DNA of 64,000 bases from Allocatelliglobosispora scoriae (GTDB taxonomy: Bacteria > Actinomycetota > Actinomycetes > Mycobacteriales > Micromonosporaceae). The stretch spans positions 744,001 through 808,000 of the forward strand of contig NZ_JACHMN010000002.1 of assembly GCF_014204945.1 (NCBI RefSeq). The letters are read 5' to 3'. The notes beneath the pieces were generated by a model. It was not told the DNA's origin, ran no database searches, and saw nothing but the letters and a program-made list of their open reading frames with translations. Shown here in pieces: positions 44,773 through 53,464 of this stretch. How positions within the stretch are numbered: the stretch's first letter is position 1; every line of letters begins with the position of its first letter. Made by a program: the position numbers and the translations under genes.

Positions 44773-45810
44773 ATGGAGTACCGCACCTTGGGCGGCACCG
44801 GCACGGTGGTGTCCGCACAGTGCCTGGGCACGATGACGTTCGGCAAGGAGAGCAGCGAGGAGGTGTCGCATGCTCAGCTCGATCGGTTCATCGAGCGAGG
44901 GGGGAACTTCATCGACACGGCCGACGTGTACTCCCGTGGTCTGTCGGAGGAGATCGTCGGTCGCTGGCTGGCCGCCCGGCAGGGCGTGCGGGATCAGATC
45001 GTCGTCGCGACGAAGGGGCGTTTCCCGATGGGAGACGGACCCAATGACGCCGGCCTGACCCGCACCAGCCTGTCCCGGGCGCTGGACGCGAGCCTGCGCC
45101 GGCTCGGCGTCGAGACCATCGACCTCTACCAGGCCCACGCCTGGGATCCCCTGACACCGATCGAGGAGACTCTGCGGTTCTTCGACGACGCGGTGCGCGC
45201 CGGCAAGATCCGATACGCGGGCGTCAGCAACTTCCTCGGCTGGCAGCTGCAGAAAGCCGCACTGACGGCCCAGTTCCGGGGGCTTGTGCCCGTCGTGACG
45301 CTGCAGCCCCAGTACAACCTGCTGGTACGCGATATCGAGTTCGAGCTGGTCGATGTGTGCCGCAATGAGAGCATCGGGATTCTGCCGTGGTCACCGCTGG
45401 CAGGCGGCTGGCTGACGGGGAAGTACGCCCGTGATCACACCCCGACGGGCGCGACCCGACTCGGCGAGGATCCGCAGCGCGGCATGGAGGCCTATGCACC
45501 GCGCAACGCGCAGGAGCGCACGTGGCAGGTCATCGACGCGGTGCGGCAGGTCGCCGACGGTCGCGGCGTGTCCATGTCGCAGGTGGCGCTGGCCTGGGTC
45601 GCGGGCAGGCCGGCGATCACCTCGGTGATCCTCGGCGCACGAACGCTCGAACAGCTCGACGACAACCTCGGCGCCGCCGAGTTGCGCCTGTCCGAGCAGG
45701 AGAGGGGTCTGCTCACCGAGGTCAGCTCGCCGATCGTGTCCGACTATCCGTACGGCACGCCGGGCGCTCAGCAGCGCTCGCGCGCCCTGCCTCCGTCAAT
45801 CGGAGGCTGA
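44773..45810 (+). CDS. aldo/keto reductase
   Basis: 345 residues, a TIM-barrel NADPH-dependent oxidoreductase. It shows the family start EYRTLGGTGTVVSAQCLGTMTFG, catalytic Asp-Tyr pair in DTADVYSRG, Lys in VVATKGRF, and His in YQAHAWDP, then WSPLAGGWLTGKY and the NADP-binding end VILGARTLEQLDDNLGA. It reduces aldehydes or ketones; exact substrate not readable. ATG 44773 with GGAGG 7 bases upstream. Transcription ends in a hairpin about 75 bases beyond the stop. Confidence 0.9.
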   Translation: MEYRTLGGTGTVVSAQCLGTMTFGKESSEEVSHAQLDRFIERGGNFIDTADVYSRGLSEEIVGRWLAARQGVRDQIVVATKGRFPMGDGPNDAGLTRTSLSRALDASLRRLGVETIDLYQAHAWDPLTPIEETLRFFDDAVRAGKIRYAGVSNFLGWQLQKAALTAQFRGLVPVVTLQPQYNLLVRDIEFELVDVCRNESIGILPWSPLAGGWLTGKYARDHTPTGATRLGEDPQRGMEAYAPRNAQERTWQVIDAVRQVADGRGVSMSQVALAWVAGRPAITSVILGARTLEQLDDNLGAAELRLSEQERGLLTEVSSPIVSDYPYGTPGAQQRSRALPPSIGG

Positions 45811-45887
45811 CCAGAGAACTTCGAGTGCACCAGACCTCTCGCCGCGGCCTGGCTTCGTGACCGGGTCAGGCTGTGGATGCCGTGTCG

Positions 45888-45920
45888 ACGACGCGCCGGA
45901 CCGCAGTTCCGGCGCGTCGT
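45888..45920 (+). terminator. hairpin terminator after the aldo/keto reductase
   Basis: A perfect 13-bp inverted repeat (45888-45900 with 45908-45920) with a 7-base loop lies in the 3' flank of the gene. Confidence 0.7.
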
Positions 45921-45970
45921 AGCCCAGCACCTCCACGACGTCAGAGCTGTTGACGGTCAGTTACATTCGG

Positions 45971-45998
45971 TTGACATCTAATTCACGATGAGTAACTA
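45971..45998 (+). promoter_or_regulatory. candidate promoter of the SH3-like peptide gene
   Basis: TTGACA at 45971-45976 and TAACTA at 45993-45998 are 16 bases apart in an AT-rich island (45960-46045) unusual for this DNA. A second AT-rich element, TATATAAATAGATCT, lies at 46026-46040. The next gene starts at 46085. Confidence 0.5.
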
Positions 45999-46084
45999 CC
46001 GTGAATTCTGTTTAATTTCAACGAGATATATAAATAGATCTATGGTCAGGGTTCGCTCACCGATCACGAAGGAGTTCAGCATCC

Positions 46085-46402
46085 ATGTTGCGCAAGATCG
46101 GCTTGATGATCGCGCTGTCCGCCACCCTCATCGGCTCTATGGCGGGGCCGGCCACTGCCGCCCCGGCCTCCCCGCCGGCTGCCGTCGCCGCCGGTGACGG
46201 TGCCACAATCCAGTCCCTCCACTACGTCTGCGCACAGGACCTCTTGCTGCGCACGCAGCCCGGAGGCTCGACGTATATCGGCACGCTGCACTACGGGTGG
46301 TGGGTCGACTACTCCTACTCCGTCACCGGATGGTCCTACGTGTACTCGTACGACTACAGCCGCTGGGGCTGGGTCCAGAGCGGCTGGCTCGACCCCTGCT
46401 GA
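46085..46402 (+). CDS. small secreted SH3-like protein
   Basis: 105 residues with a signal peptide (MLRKIGLMIALSATLIGSMAGPATAAPA). The mature part resembles a bacterial SH3 domain: DLLLRTQPGGSTYIGTLHYGWWVDYSYSVTGWSYVYSY...WGWVQSGWLDPC, with Cys at YVCAQD and the C-terminus that may pair. Very rich in Trp/Tyr. Such peptides bind peptidoglycan or other surface ligands. ATG with an AAGGAG site. It is convergent with a second SH3-like gene, which is interrupted by an insertion sequence, and the two are separated by a palindromic hairpin. Confidence 0.75.
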   Translation: MLRKIGLMIALSATLIGSMAGPATAAPASPPAAVAAGDGATIQSLHYVCAQDLLLRTQPGGSTYIGTLHYGWWVDYSYSVTGWSYVYSYDYSRWGWVQSGWLDPC

Positions 46403-46470
46403 GTTGATCATCGTTCGGGGCCGCATCGACATAGGTGCGGCCCCCCAACCGGCGGAGCGCCGACAGCGCT

Positions 46471-46514
46471 GAAGGAGGCGCCACCCGGCCTGCAGGCCGG
46501 GTGGCGCCTCCTTC
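46471..46514. terminator. 44-base perfect palindrome, bidirectional terminator
   Basis: The arms 46471-46490 and 46495-46514 are 20 bases each, perfectly complementary, around TGCA; the loop itself is self-complementary, so the whole 44 bases is a palindrome. It separates convergent SH3-like genes and would end both. Confidence 0.85.
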
Positions 46515-46814
46515 ATGCACCGCGCACGCTGCGTATTAGCACTTGTACGGGCTGCCGTTGCTGTAGAGGTGGTCGTCGAAGATCCAGCCGTAGAGGTTCT
46601 GACCCCGGACCTTCACATAGGTCCAGGTGTGGTCGTAGGAGTTGGTGACATAGCAGTAGTAGTCCAGCGCCGTCGACCCGGGCAGGGTCTTGAGCGACGT
46701 GCAGGACTCGTACGGTCCGGTGCGCAGCGGCGAGGAATCCAGGGTGGGGTCTGCTGCACCGATAGGTGACATTCGAGATGGCTTGCCCTGTGGGCAGGCT
46801 GGAAGGATGTCGCT

Positions 46815-47123
46815 GTGCCCAAGCCCTACCCCCGTGAGTTCCGTGACGATGTCGTGCGGGTCGCGCAAAACCGTGATGCCGGCGTGACGGTTGAGCAGAT
46901 CGCCAATGACTTCGGCGTGCATCCGATGACGTTGTTCAAGTGGCTGCGCGCCGCCGACGTCGACGCCGGGACCAGACCCGGCGTGAGCAGCACCGAGTCT
47001 GCAGAGCTCCGCGAGGCGCGCAAGCGGATCAGGCTCCTCGAACAGGAGAACGAGGTCCTGCGCCGGGCTGCGGCCTACCTGTCGCAGGCGCACCTGCCGG
47101 GAAAAGGATCTACCCGCTCGTGA
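46815..47123 (+). CDS. IS3-family transposase OrfA
   Basis: 102 residues. A helix-turn-helix (REFRDDVVRVAQNRDAGVTVEQIANDFGVHPMTLFKWLRA) is followed by a leucine-zipper-like region (LREARKRIRLLEQENEVLRRAAAYL), the typical OrfA layout. It binds the ends and is fused to OrfB by frameshifting. GTG start. The end overlaps the OrfB start (GTGA at 47120-47123). Confidence 0.9.
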   Translation: MPKPYPREFRDDVVRVAQNRDAGVTVEQIANDFGVHPMTLFKWLRAADVDAGTRPGVSSTESAELREARKRIRLLEQENEVLRRAAAYLSQAHLPGKGSTRS

Positions 47124-47980
47124 AGGATCTGGCCGCCGACGGCATCCCCGTCGCGGTGACGTGCCGGGTACTGAAGATCTCCCGCCAGCACTACTACCGG
47201 TGGCTTGCCGAACCGGTCACCCTGGCTGAGTACACGCAGGCGTGGCGAGCCGACGCGCTGTTCGACGCTCACCGCGACGATCCGGAGTTCGGGTACCGGT
47301 TCCTGGCCGACGAGGCCGCCGCGGCCGGGCAGCCGATGGCCGACAGGACCGCGTGGAAGATCTGCTCCAGCGGTGGCTGGTTCAGCGCCTTCGCCCGCAA
47401 ACGGCGTGGCAAGGGCCGCAAGGTCGGTCCGCCGGTCCACGACGACCTCGTGCGCCGGGACTTCACCGCCGCCGGGCCGAACCGGCTGTGGCTTGCCGAC
47501 ATCACCGAACATCGCACCGGCGAGGGCAAGCTGTACCTGTGCGCGGTCAAGGACGTCTGGTCCAACCGGATCGTCGGCTACTCGATCGACTCGCGCATGA
47601 AGTCCCGGCTGGCCGTGAACGCGCTGAACAACGCCGTCGCCCGCCGCAACGGCGTGGCCGGATGCGTTCTGCACACCGACCGCGGCAGCCAATTCCGATC
47701 AAGGAAGTTCGTCGGCGCGCTGCACCGGCACCGGATGCTCGGCTCGATGGGCCGGGTCGGAGCCGCCGGCGACAACGCGGCCATGGAGTCGTTCTTCGGC
47801 CTGCTGCAGAACAACGTCCTGGACCGCCGCACCTGGGCCACCCGTGAACAGCTGCGCACCGCGATCGTGACCTGGATCGAGCGCACCTACCACCGCCGTC
47901 GACGCCAGCGCCCGCTAGGCAAGTTGACCCCTATCGAGTTCGAGACCATCATGACCCCACAGGCCAGTCAGGCCGCGTGA
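47120..47980 (+). CDS. IS3-family transposase OrfB (DDE integrase)
   Basis: About 286 residues as a separate frame. The retroviral-integrase catalytic core has Asp in WLADITEH, Asp in LHTDRGSQF and Glu in MESFFGLLQNN, with WIERTYHRRRRQRPLGKLTPIEFE near the C-terminus. It lies in the -1 frame relative to OrfA. An AAAAGG slip-like sequence near 47102-47107 and the overlapping GTGA are compatible with OrfAB production by -1 frameshift or with coupled re-initiation. All catalytic residues are present. Confidence 0.92.
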   Translation: MKDLAADGIPVAVTCRVLKISRQHYYRWLAEPVTLAEYTQAWRADALFDAHRDDPEFGYRFLADEAAAAGQPMADRTAWKICSSGGWFSAFARKRRGKGRKVGPPVHDDLVRRDFTAAGPNRLWLADITEHRTGEGKLYLCAVKDVWSNRIVGYSIDSRMKSRLAVNALNNAVARRNGVAGCVLHTDRGSQFRSRKFVGALHRHRMLGSMGRVGAAGDNAAMESFFGLLQNNVLDRRTWATREQLRTAIVTWIERTYHRRRRQRPLGKLTPIEFETIMTPQASQAA

Positions 47981-48283
47981 CTACACCTGTCACCTATCGG
48001 TGCAGCAGACCCGTGTACTCGCCGGCACCAGACGGGTCCTTGTTGGTCCCAGCGCTGCCGCAGCCGGCAGCGCTGGCCGGTGAGCCGACGGCGAACACGC
48101 CGGCGGCGACGGTGACCGCCACCACGGCCAAGCCCGCGCGGGCTTTGTTGATGAGCATCGCTCCTCCTCGTCAGGTCGTGCGTACCCCGACAAGGCTTGC
48201 GGTTGGCTCTATATACGGCCTACATGCAAGATACATATGGGCATGTGTGATGCATGCATCCGTCGTCGGGGAGGGAATCGCTC

Positions 48284-51061
48284 TTGTCCGGGCTGCGCTT
48301 TCGGATTCTCGGACCGACGGCGGCATGCCGGGATGGAGTCGATCTCGACCTGGGCAGCCCCAAGCAGCGAACGCTCCTCGTCGCCCTGCTGCTGGAGCCC
48401 GGCCGCGTCCTGCCGATGCGGCGCCTGCTGGAGCTTCTCTGGGGCGATCCGCCGGCATCGGCGACCGCCAACACCCGCACCTATGCCCATGGACTCCGGA
48501 AGGTGCTGGGTCCGGTCCTGCATGCGCGCGACGGCGGCTACGTCCTCGACGTGCCGGCCGCCGATTCCGACCTGGGGCAGTTCACCGCTGAGGTCGCGGC
48601 GGCCCGGCTGGGCCGGTCTGCCGGTGATCTCGCCGAAGCCGGGCGCCACTACGAGAAGGCGCTGGGGATGTGGCGCGGCGCCTGCGGCGAGGACCTGCCG
48701 GACGACACTCCACTCTCCTTTCAGCTCGCATCGGTCACAGACCGGCGCGCGATCGTGATGGAGGAGTACGCCGACCTGCGGCTGTGCCGGGGTCCCGATC
48801 CGGGGCTGGCCGAGGAGCTGCACCGGATGGTGGCCGAACACCCGACCCGGGAGAGTCTGTGGGCGCTGCTGATGCGGACGCTGGCGGCCACCGGAGACAC
48901 GGCGGGTGCGCTGGAGGCGTACCACCGGGCTCGGGAGGTGCTGGCCGAGCGCCTCGGCGTCGACCCCGGTGCGGAACTGGTCGACCTGCAACGGTCGATC
49001 CTCGCGCGGGAGTCCGCGGTCCTCGCCCCTCCCCCGGCTCCGTCCCAGCCTGCCGTTCCGCACGAGCTGCCCGCCCGGCCGGCGGTCTTCGTCGGGCGCA
49101 CGGAAGACGTCGAGGCGCTGCTGCTGGCGGCCGAGAAGCACGACCGCCGCTGCCCGCTGGTGCTGGCGATCGACGGTCCGGGCGGTATCGGCAAGTCGGC
49201 TCTCGCCGTCGAACTCGCCCACCGGCTCAGCGAGGGCAGCGGCGAGCAGGCCGACGGCGAGATCTACGTCGACCTGCAGGGCGGGCGCAGCGGGCTGAGG
49301 ACGCCCACCCCGGACGAGGTCCTGCTCCGGCTGCTGCGGTCGCTGGGCGAGTCGGAGCTGGGCCAGCAGGAGGTGGAGGGCTTGTCGGCCCGCTGGCGCA
49401 GCCTCACCCACGCCCGCAGCCTGGTGGTCGTGCTCGACAACGTCCTCGATGCGGAGCAGGTCCGACCGCTGCTGCCCAACGGCGCCGCTTGCACGGTCGT
49501 CATCACCTCCCGGCGGCGCCTGGTCGACCTGGACCTGACCGCCCGCCGGACCCTGCCGACCTTGGACGCCGACGACGCGCTCGAGCTGCTCAGAGCACTC
49601 ATCGACGCCGGGGAGGGCCCACTGCGGCAGATCGCGGAGCTGTGCGGCGGGCTGCCGCTGGCCCTGCGGATGGCGGCCGCACGCCTGGCCAGCCGCACCG
49701 ACCTGACCGTCGAGGACCTCGCCCTGCGGCTAGGCGACGACCGGCTGCGGTTGAACGAGCTCGGCTATCGCGACACCGGGGTCCGTGCGACGTTCATGTC
49801 GAGCTTCGTCGCCCTGTCCGGCAGCGACGACCCGGTGGACCGCGACGCCGCGACCCTGTTCTGCCTGCTGGGCCTGCTGCCCGTGTCGGTATGCGCCGTC
49901 GAAGCCGCCTACGCGCTCATCGACACCGGCAGCGACGACGCCTGCGTGGGCCGCCTGGTCGAGCTCCAGCTCGTGACCAGCGACCAGGGGTGCCTGCGGC
50001 TGCATGACCTGCTGCGCCTGTTCGCCCGGGAACTCGCCGCCGAGCTGCCCCCGGCCGAGACCGAGGCGGCGATCTACCGGGCCGCCTGGTTCTACGCCGA
50101 GTCGGCGCGGCTGGCCTGGCAGCGCGTACGCCCCCTGATCGGGCGGCCGCTGCCGCCCAGCCCGCTGAAGCGGGCGACGGCTGTCGATCCGCCGTCGCGG
50201 GCCGACGGGCTGCGCTGGCTGGCCGACACGTCCGGGTCGATGCGGGAGCTGCTGTTCGCGCTGCCCACGCTTCCGGCCGTTCCGGCAGCGGTCGGCGTGG
50301 CGATGCTGCGTACCCTCACCAGCCACGACGGCATCGCCGGGACCTTCCGCGACACCGTGGCGGTGGCGGGCCGGGTGGTCGAGCACGCCAGAGACCGCCA
50401 CGATCCGATGGCCGAGCTGATAGCGCGGCGGCTCGTCGCGATCAACCTCCAGCGGCTGCGCCGGTATCCGGAGGCGCGTGCCTGCATCGAGCCGGCGATC
50501 GAGCTGCTGCCCATGGTGAGCGATCCCGTGGAGCGCATCACGACACTGAACACCTTCGGCATCTTCCGGACCGAGTGGGGCGACCTCGACGCCGCCGAGG
50601 AGTCATTGCGGGCCGGGCTCGACCTCGCCCGCGAGTACGGCGATCCGCCCTGGACCGCGTTGCTGCTGCACAGCCTCGGCATGCACCAGCGGGTCCGGGG
50701 TGAGCTGGCCGAGGCGATCGAGCTGCTGCGGGAGGCTTTCGACCTCCGGCTGGACCTGGCCGATGAGATCGGCGAGACCTATACCCGGATGCAGCTCGGC
50801 AAGGCCCTGTCCGCGTTCGGCGGATTGGCCGAAGGGCTGGGGCATCTGGACCACGCGCTGCGGGCGGCGGAGCGGATGAACTCCGCGGAGCTCGCCCGCG
50901 AGATCAGGATCGACCGGATGGAGGTGCTGTCGAAGGCCGGCCGGGTCGGCGAGGCGACCGGAGAGCTCCGGGCTGCCTTGGAGATCTGCCATCGGATGGA
51001 CGACGAAGGGCTCAAGGCCGAGGTCCTTCGCGAGGCCGAGCGGCTGCGAGTGCCGGCCTGA
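48284..51061 (+). CDS. SARP-family regulator with BTAD, NB-ARC and TPR domains
   Basis: About 925 residues, an AfsR-like regulator. The N-terminal OmpR-type winged helix (FRILGPTAACRDGVDLDLGSPKQRTLLVALLL..., about 1-95) and the BTAD (about 96-245, GRHYEKALGMWRGACGEDL..., LAATGDTAGALEAYHRAREVLAERLGVDPGAELVDLQRSIL) are followed by NB-ARC (Walker A GPGGIGKSA at about 298) and C-terminal TPRs (about 700-920). It senses a ligand through ATP-dependent switching and activates specialised-metabolism or morphological genes. TTG 48284 is favoured by GGGGAGGG 8 bases upstream; ATG 48254 is the alternative. Target genes are unknown. Confidence 0.88.
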   Translation: MSGLRFRILGPTAACRDGVDLDLGSPKQRTLLVALLLEPGRVLPMRRLLELLWGDPPASATANTRTYAHGLRKVLGPVLHARDGGYVLDVPAADSDLGQFTAEVAAARLGRSAGDLAEAGRHYEKALGMWRGACGEDLPDDTPLSFQLASVTDRRAIVMEEYADLRLCRGPDPGLAEELHRMVAEHPTRESLWALLMRTLAATGDTAGALEAYHRAREVLAERLGVDPGAELVDLQRSILARESAVLAPPPAPSQPAVPHELPARPAVFVGRTEDVEALLLAAEKHDRRCPLVLAIDGPGGIGKSALAVELAHRLSEGSGEQADGEIYVDLQGGRSGLRTPTPDEVLLRLLRSLGESELGQQEVEGLSARWRSLTHARSLVVVLDNVLDAEQVRPLLPNGAACTVVITSRRRLVDLDLTARRTLPTLDADDALELLRALIDAGEGPLRQIAELCGGLPLALRMAAARLASRTDLTVEDLALRLGDDRLRLNELGYRDTGVRATFMSSFVALSGSDDPVDRDAATLFCLLGLLPVSVCAVEAAYALIDTGSDDACVGRLVELQLVTSDQGCLRLHDLLRLFARELAAELPPAETEAAIYRAAWFYAESARLAWQRVRPLIGRPLPPSPLKRATAVDPPSRADGLRWLADTSGSMRELLFALPTLPAVPAAVGVAMLRTLTSHDGIAGTFRDTVAVAGRVVEHARDRHDPMAELIARRLVAINLQRLRRYPEARACIEPAIELLPMVSDPVERITTLNTFGIFRTEWGDLDAAEESLRAGLDLAREYGDPPWTALLLHSLGMHQRVRGELAEAIELLREAFDLRLDLADEIGETYTRMQLGKALSAFGGLAEGLGHLDHALRAAERMNSAELAREIRIDRMEVLSKAGRVGEATGELRAALEICHRMDDEGLKAEVLREAERLRVPA

Positions 51062-51199
51062 GGCGGAATCCTGGAAGTGCCGAATTCGTGACAAGCCCTG
51101 CCCTGCCCTGCCGGTGCTCGTGAAGTGACGCCCCGCTTCCACGCGCACCGTGCGACTCTTTTTGCGCGCTTCGCGTCTTCAATCGACAGCGACTCCATG

Positions 51200-51600
51200 A
51201 CGCTGAAGTGCACCCGATCCGGACTCCAATAGCGGGCCGCTACCGCCCTGCCCTGACACACGGCCGACGAGCGCAACGGGTGATCGACGCGCTCGCCGAA
51301 CCGACCGAAGCCCGCACGCAGCTGGGACAGCCTCGGCTACATCCACCACTTCCATGACCGTGGACGCGCCGTGGCCTGCGACGAACACGCGATCCGCCTG
51401 TTCCGAGAGAACGGCAACCGGTACCACGAAGCCGAAACCCTCACCCACCTCGGCGGCACTCACCGCGTCGCAGGCGTCCCGACGCCGTCCGCACCGCCTG
51501 GCACCCGGCCCGCGACATCCTCGACGACCTGCACCATCCCGACAACAGACGAGTCCATGCTCTGCTCAAGAGGCTTTACGCCCACAATTCGCCTCGGTAG
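51200..51600 (+). pseudogene. frameshifted TPR fragment of a lost regulator
   Basis: One plus frame reads DSLGYIHHFHDRGRAVACDEHAIRLFRENGNRYHEAETLTHLGGTHRVAG. A one-base shift then gives RPDAVRTAWHPARDILDDLHHPDNRRVHALLKRLYAHNSPR before TAG at 51598-51600. This is the C-terminal TPR end typical of AfsR-like regulators, with no N-terminus nearby. It lies directly after the intact SARP gene and is probably a remnant of a duplicated or neighbouring copy. Confidence 0.7.
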
Positions 51601-51657
51601 CGGCTCGGCACTGCACCGCCTCACCCGATCTTGACTCTGGCCGGGCCGGGACGCCGG

Positions 51658-52332
51658 TCATGCGGGCCGCAGCATCGGCGGGTGCAGCAGCTGGGCGGAC
51701 CCGCGCCGGAAGAGCTGAGCGGGCCGTCCCCGGTCCGCGGTGACCGACCGGCCGACCGGTTCGACGAAGCCGGGCGTGGTGGTCACCTTGCGGTGGAAGT
51801 TGCGCGGGTCCAGGTGCGCGTCCCAGACGGTCTGATAGACCTCGCGCAGCTCGGTGACGGTGAACTCGGCCGGGCAGAACGCCGTGGCCAGCGGCGTGTA
51901 CTCCAGCTTGGCGCGGGCACGCTCCACACCGTCGGCGAGGATCCGCCCGTGGTCGAAGGCAAGCTCCGGGGCCGGCAGCGCGAGCCAGGCCGCGGAGGCC
52001 GCGTCGCCGCCGGCCACCGGGACCGGCTGGTCGGGCAGCAGGGCGAGGTAGGCAACGGTCACCACCCGGCCGCGCGGGTCGCGGTCGGGCGCGCCGTAGC
52101 TGGCCAGCTGCTCCAGGTGCCCCAGCGGCGCGGTCAGTCCGGTCTCCTCGCGCAGCTCGCGGGCTGCGGCACCGTCGAGGTCCTCGTCCGGCCGCACGAA
52201 GCCGCCGGGTAGCGCCCATCCGTCCAGGTACGGTGCCACGCCGCGCCGGACCAGCAGGACGTGCAGCCGATCGGACCGCACGGTGAGCATCACAAGGTCA
52301 ACGGTGACGGAGAACACGGGGTATTCGGACAT
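51658..52332 (-). CDS. nrtR: NrtR-type Nudix transcriptional regulator
   Basis: 224 residues. The N-terminal Nudix domain has a complete Nudix box (GGFVRPDEDLDGAAARELREETGL, G at about residue 43). The C-terminal about 90 residues form the winged helix (FTVTELREVYQTVWDAHLDPRNFHRKVTTTPGFV) typical of NrtR, the NAD-metabolism regulator in which ADP-ribose-type ligands bind the Nudix domain. A catalytic Nudix box implies it may also hydrolyse. ATG 52332 has GGTGGTGA upstream; ATG 52347 is alternative. Divergent from the SPFH/NAD-kinase-like operon, which it probably controls. Confidence 0.85.
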   Translation of the reverse strand: MSEYPVFSVTVDLVMLTVRSDRLHVLLVRRGVAPYLDGWALPGGFVRPDEDLDGAAARELREETGLTAPLGHLEQLASYGAPDRDPRGRVVTVAYLALLPDQPVPVAGGDAASAAWLALPAPELAFDHGRILADGVERARAKLEYTPLATAFCPAEFTVTELREVYQTVWDAHLDPRNFHRKVTTTPGFVEPVGRSVTADRGRPAQLFRRGSAQLLHPPMLRPA

Positions 52333-52426
52333 CTTATTTATCACCACCTTGACGAGAATCTATCACGCCGTTTATCGTCGACATGACGAAAAATGGATCT
52401 GGGGTTTAGCGAGAGGAACGATCACC
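52333..52426. promoter_or_regulatory. divergent control region of nrtR and the SPFH operon
   Basis: An AT-richer 94-bp interval. TATC-centred elements repeat at 52339-52342, 52361-52364 and 52373-52376 within TTTATCACC, TCTATCACG and TTTATCGTC, a pattern that could be an operator. TTGACG at 52349-52354 with TATCGT at 52373-52378 is a possible -35/-10 pair for the plus-strand operon. Confidence 0.5.
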
Positions 52427-53464
52427 ATGGCCGACGTTTCGAGACGGCTCTTCCTGCGCCACCTGCGCAGCAACCCGACCAGCTGGGTGCGCCACAGCGT
52501 CAAGGGCACAGCCCAGCGGGAGGGCGTCGGCCTCGCCTTCTGGTACCGGCCGCTCACCGCAGTACTGAGCGAGGTGCCCGTCGACGACCGCGAGCTGCCG
52601 CTGCTCTTCCACGCCCGCACCAGCGACTTCACCGACGTCACCGTGCAGGCCACCGTGACCTACCGGGTCGCCGAGCCGGCGCTGGCCGTCGCCCGGCTCG
52701 ACTTCTCCATCGACCCCTACCAGGGTGCCGCCCGGGGACGGCCGCTCGACCAGATCGCCACCCTGCTGGCCGAGCTCGCCCAGCAGCCCGCACTGGACCT
52801 GCTGGCCCGGCTGCCGCTGGCTGAGGCGCTGACCGAGGTCGCAGCCGTCCGCGAGGCGGTGTCATCGGCGCTGAGCGGCGAGCCACGCCTGACCGACCTC
52901 GGCGTACAGGTCGTCAGCGCCAGGGTCGTCGCGATCCGGCCCGAACCCGAGCTGGAGCGGGCCCTGCAGACCCCCACCCGTGAAGCCGTGCAGGCCGAGG
53001 CGGACCGGGCCACCTTCGCCCGGCGCGCCCAGGCCGTCGAGCAGGAGCGCGGCATCGCCGAGAACGAGCTGCAGAACAAGATCGAGCTTGCCCGGCGCGA
53101 GCAGCAGCTCGTCGAGCAGAACGGTGCCAACGCGCGCCGCGCTGCAGAACTCGATGCCAACGCCCAGCTCGCCGCCACCCAGGGCAAGGCCGAACGCGGC
53201 CGGCTTCTCACCGCCGCCGAGGCGGAGAAGGACCAGCTCCTGGCCGAGGCGAAGGCCGCCGGGGTCCGGGCGCTCGGCGTCGCGCAGGGCGAGGCCGAGG
53301 CCGCGAAGCTCGCTGCCTACCGGGAAATTCCGCCGGCCGTGCTGCACGCCCTGGCGCTGCGCGAACTGGCCGGTCAACTGCCCCAGATCGGCCAGCTGAC
53401 GGTCACGCCGGACGTGGTCACCGGACTACTGGCCCGGTTCGGGGCGGAGAACCCCGGACGATGA
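52427..53464 (+). CDS. SPFH/band-7 domain protein (slipin-like)
   Basis: 345 residues. An SPFH core (LAFWYRPLTAVLSEVPVDDRELPLLFHARTSDFTDVTVQATVTYRVAEP) is followed by a long charged coiled coil (about residues 185-295: REAVQAEADRATFARRAQAVEQERGIAENELQNKIELARREQQL...GKAERGRLLTAAEAEKDQLLAEAKAAG). Membrane association would be peripheral, as there is no clear transmembrane helix. Such proteins scaffold membrane complexes. ATG 52427 with GAGAGGA 9 bases upstream. Its stop overlaps the NAD-kinase-like start by 4 bases (ATGA), so the pair is translationally coupled. Confidence 0.85.
   Translation: MADVSRRLFLRHLRSNPTSWVRHSVKGTAQREGVGLAFWYRPLTAVLSEVPVDDRELPLLFHARTSDFTDVTVQATVTYRVAEPALAVARLDFSIDPYQGAARGRPLDQIATLLAELAQQPALDLLARLPLAEALTEVAAVREAVSSALSGEPRLTDLGVQVVSARVVAIRPEPELERALQTPTREAVQAEADRATFARRAQAVEQERGIAENELQNKIELARREQQLVEQNGANARRAAELDANAQLAATQGKAERGRLLTAAEAEKDQLLAEAKAAGVRALGVAQGEAEAAKLAAYREIPPAVLHALALRELAGQLPQIGQLTVTPDVVTGLLARFGAENPGR

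Larger units (their letters stand above)
46747..48012 (+). mobile_element. IS3-family insertion sequence
   Basis: A 1266-bp element bounded by a perfect 25-bp terminal inverted repeat (46747-46771 and 47988-48012) and flanked by a 3-bp target duplication GTG (46744-46746 and 48013-48015). It encodes OrfA and OrfB in the usual overlapping arrangement and lies inside a small secreted-protein gene. Intact ends, both open frames and a clean target duplication point to a recent insertion and probably an active element. Confidence 0.93.
46537..48158 (-). pseudogene. SH3-like secreted protein gene split by an IS3-family element
   Basis: The 5' part is on the minus strand from ATG 48158 down to 48013 and reads a signal peptide (MLINKARAGLAVVAVTVAAG...SPASAAG) and then SAGTNKDPSGAGEYT. 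The 3' part, 46746-46537, reads LDSSPLRTGPYESC and ends SNGSPYKC. Removing 46747-48012 with one 3-bp target copy joins them in frame as GEYTLDSSPLRT. The restored protein has about 117 residues and a small SH3-like fold with Cys residues. The insertion makes the gene inactive here. It is convergent with the intact relative at 46085-46402. Confidence 0.9.
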
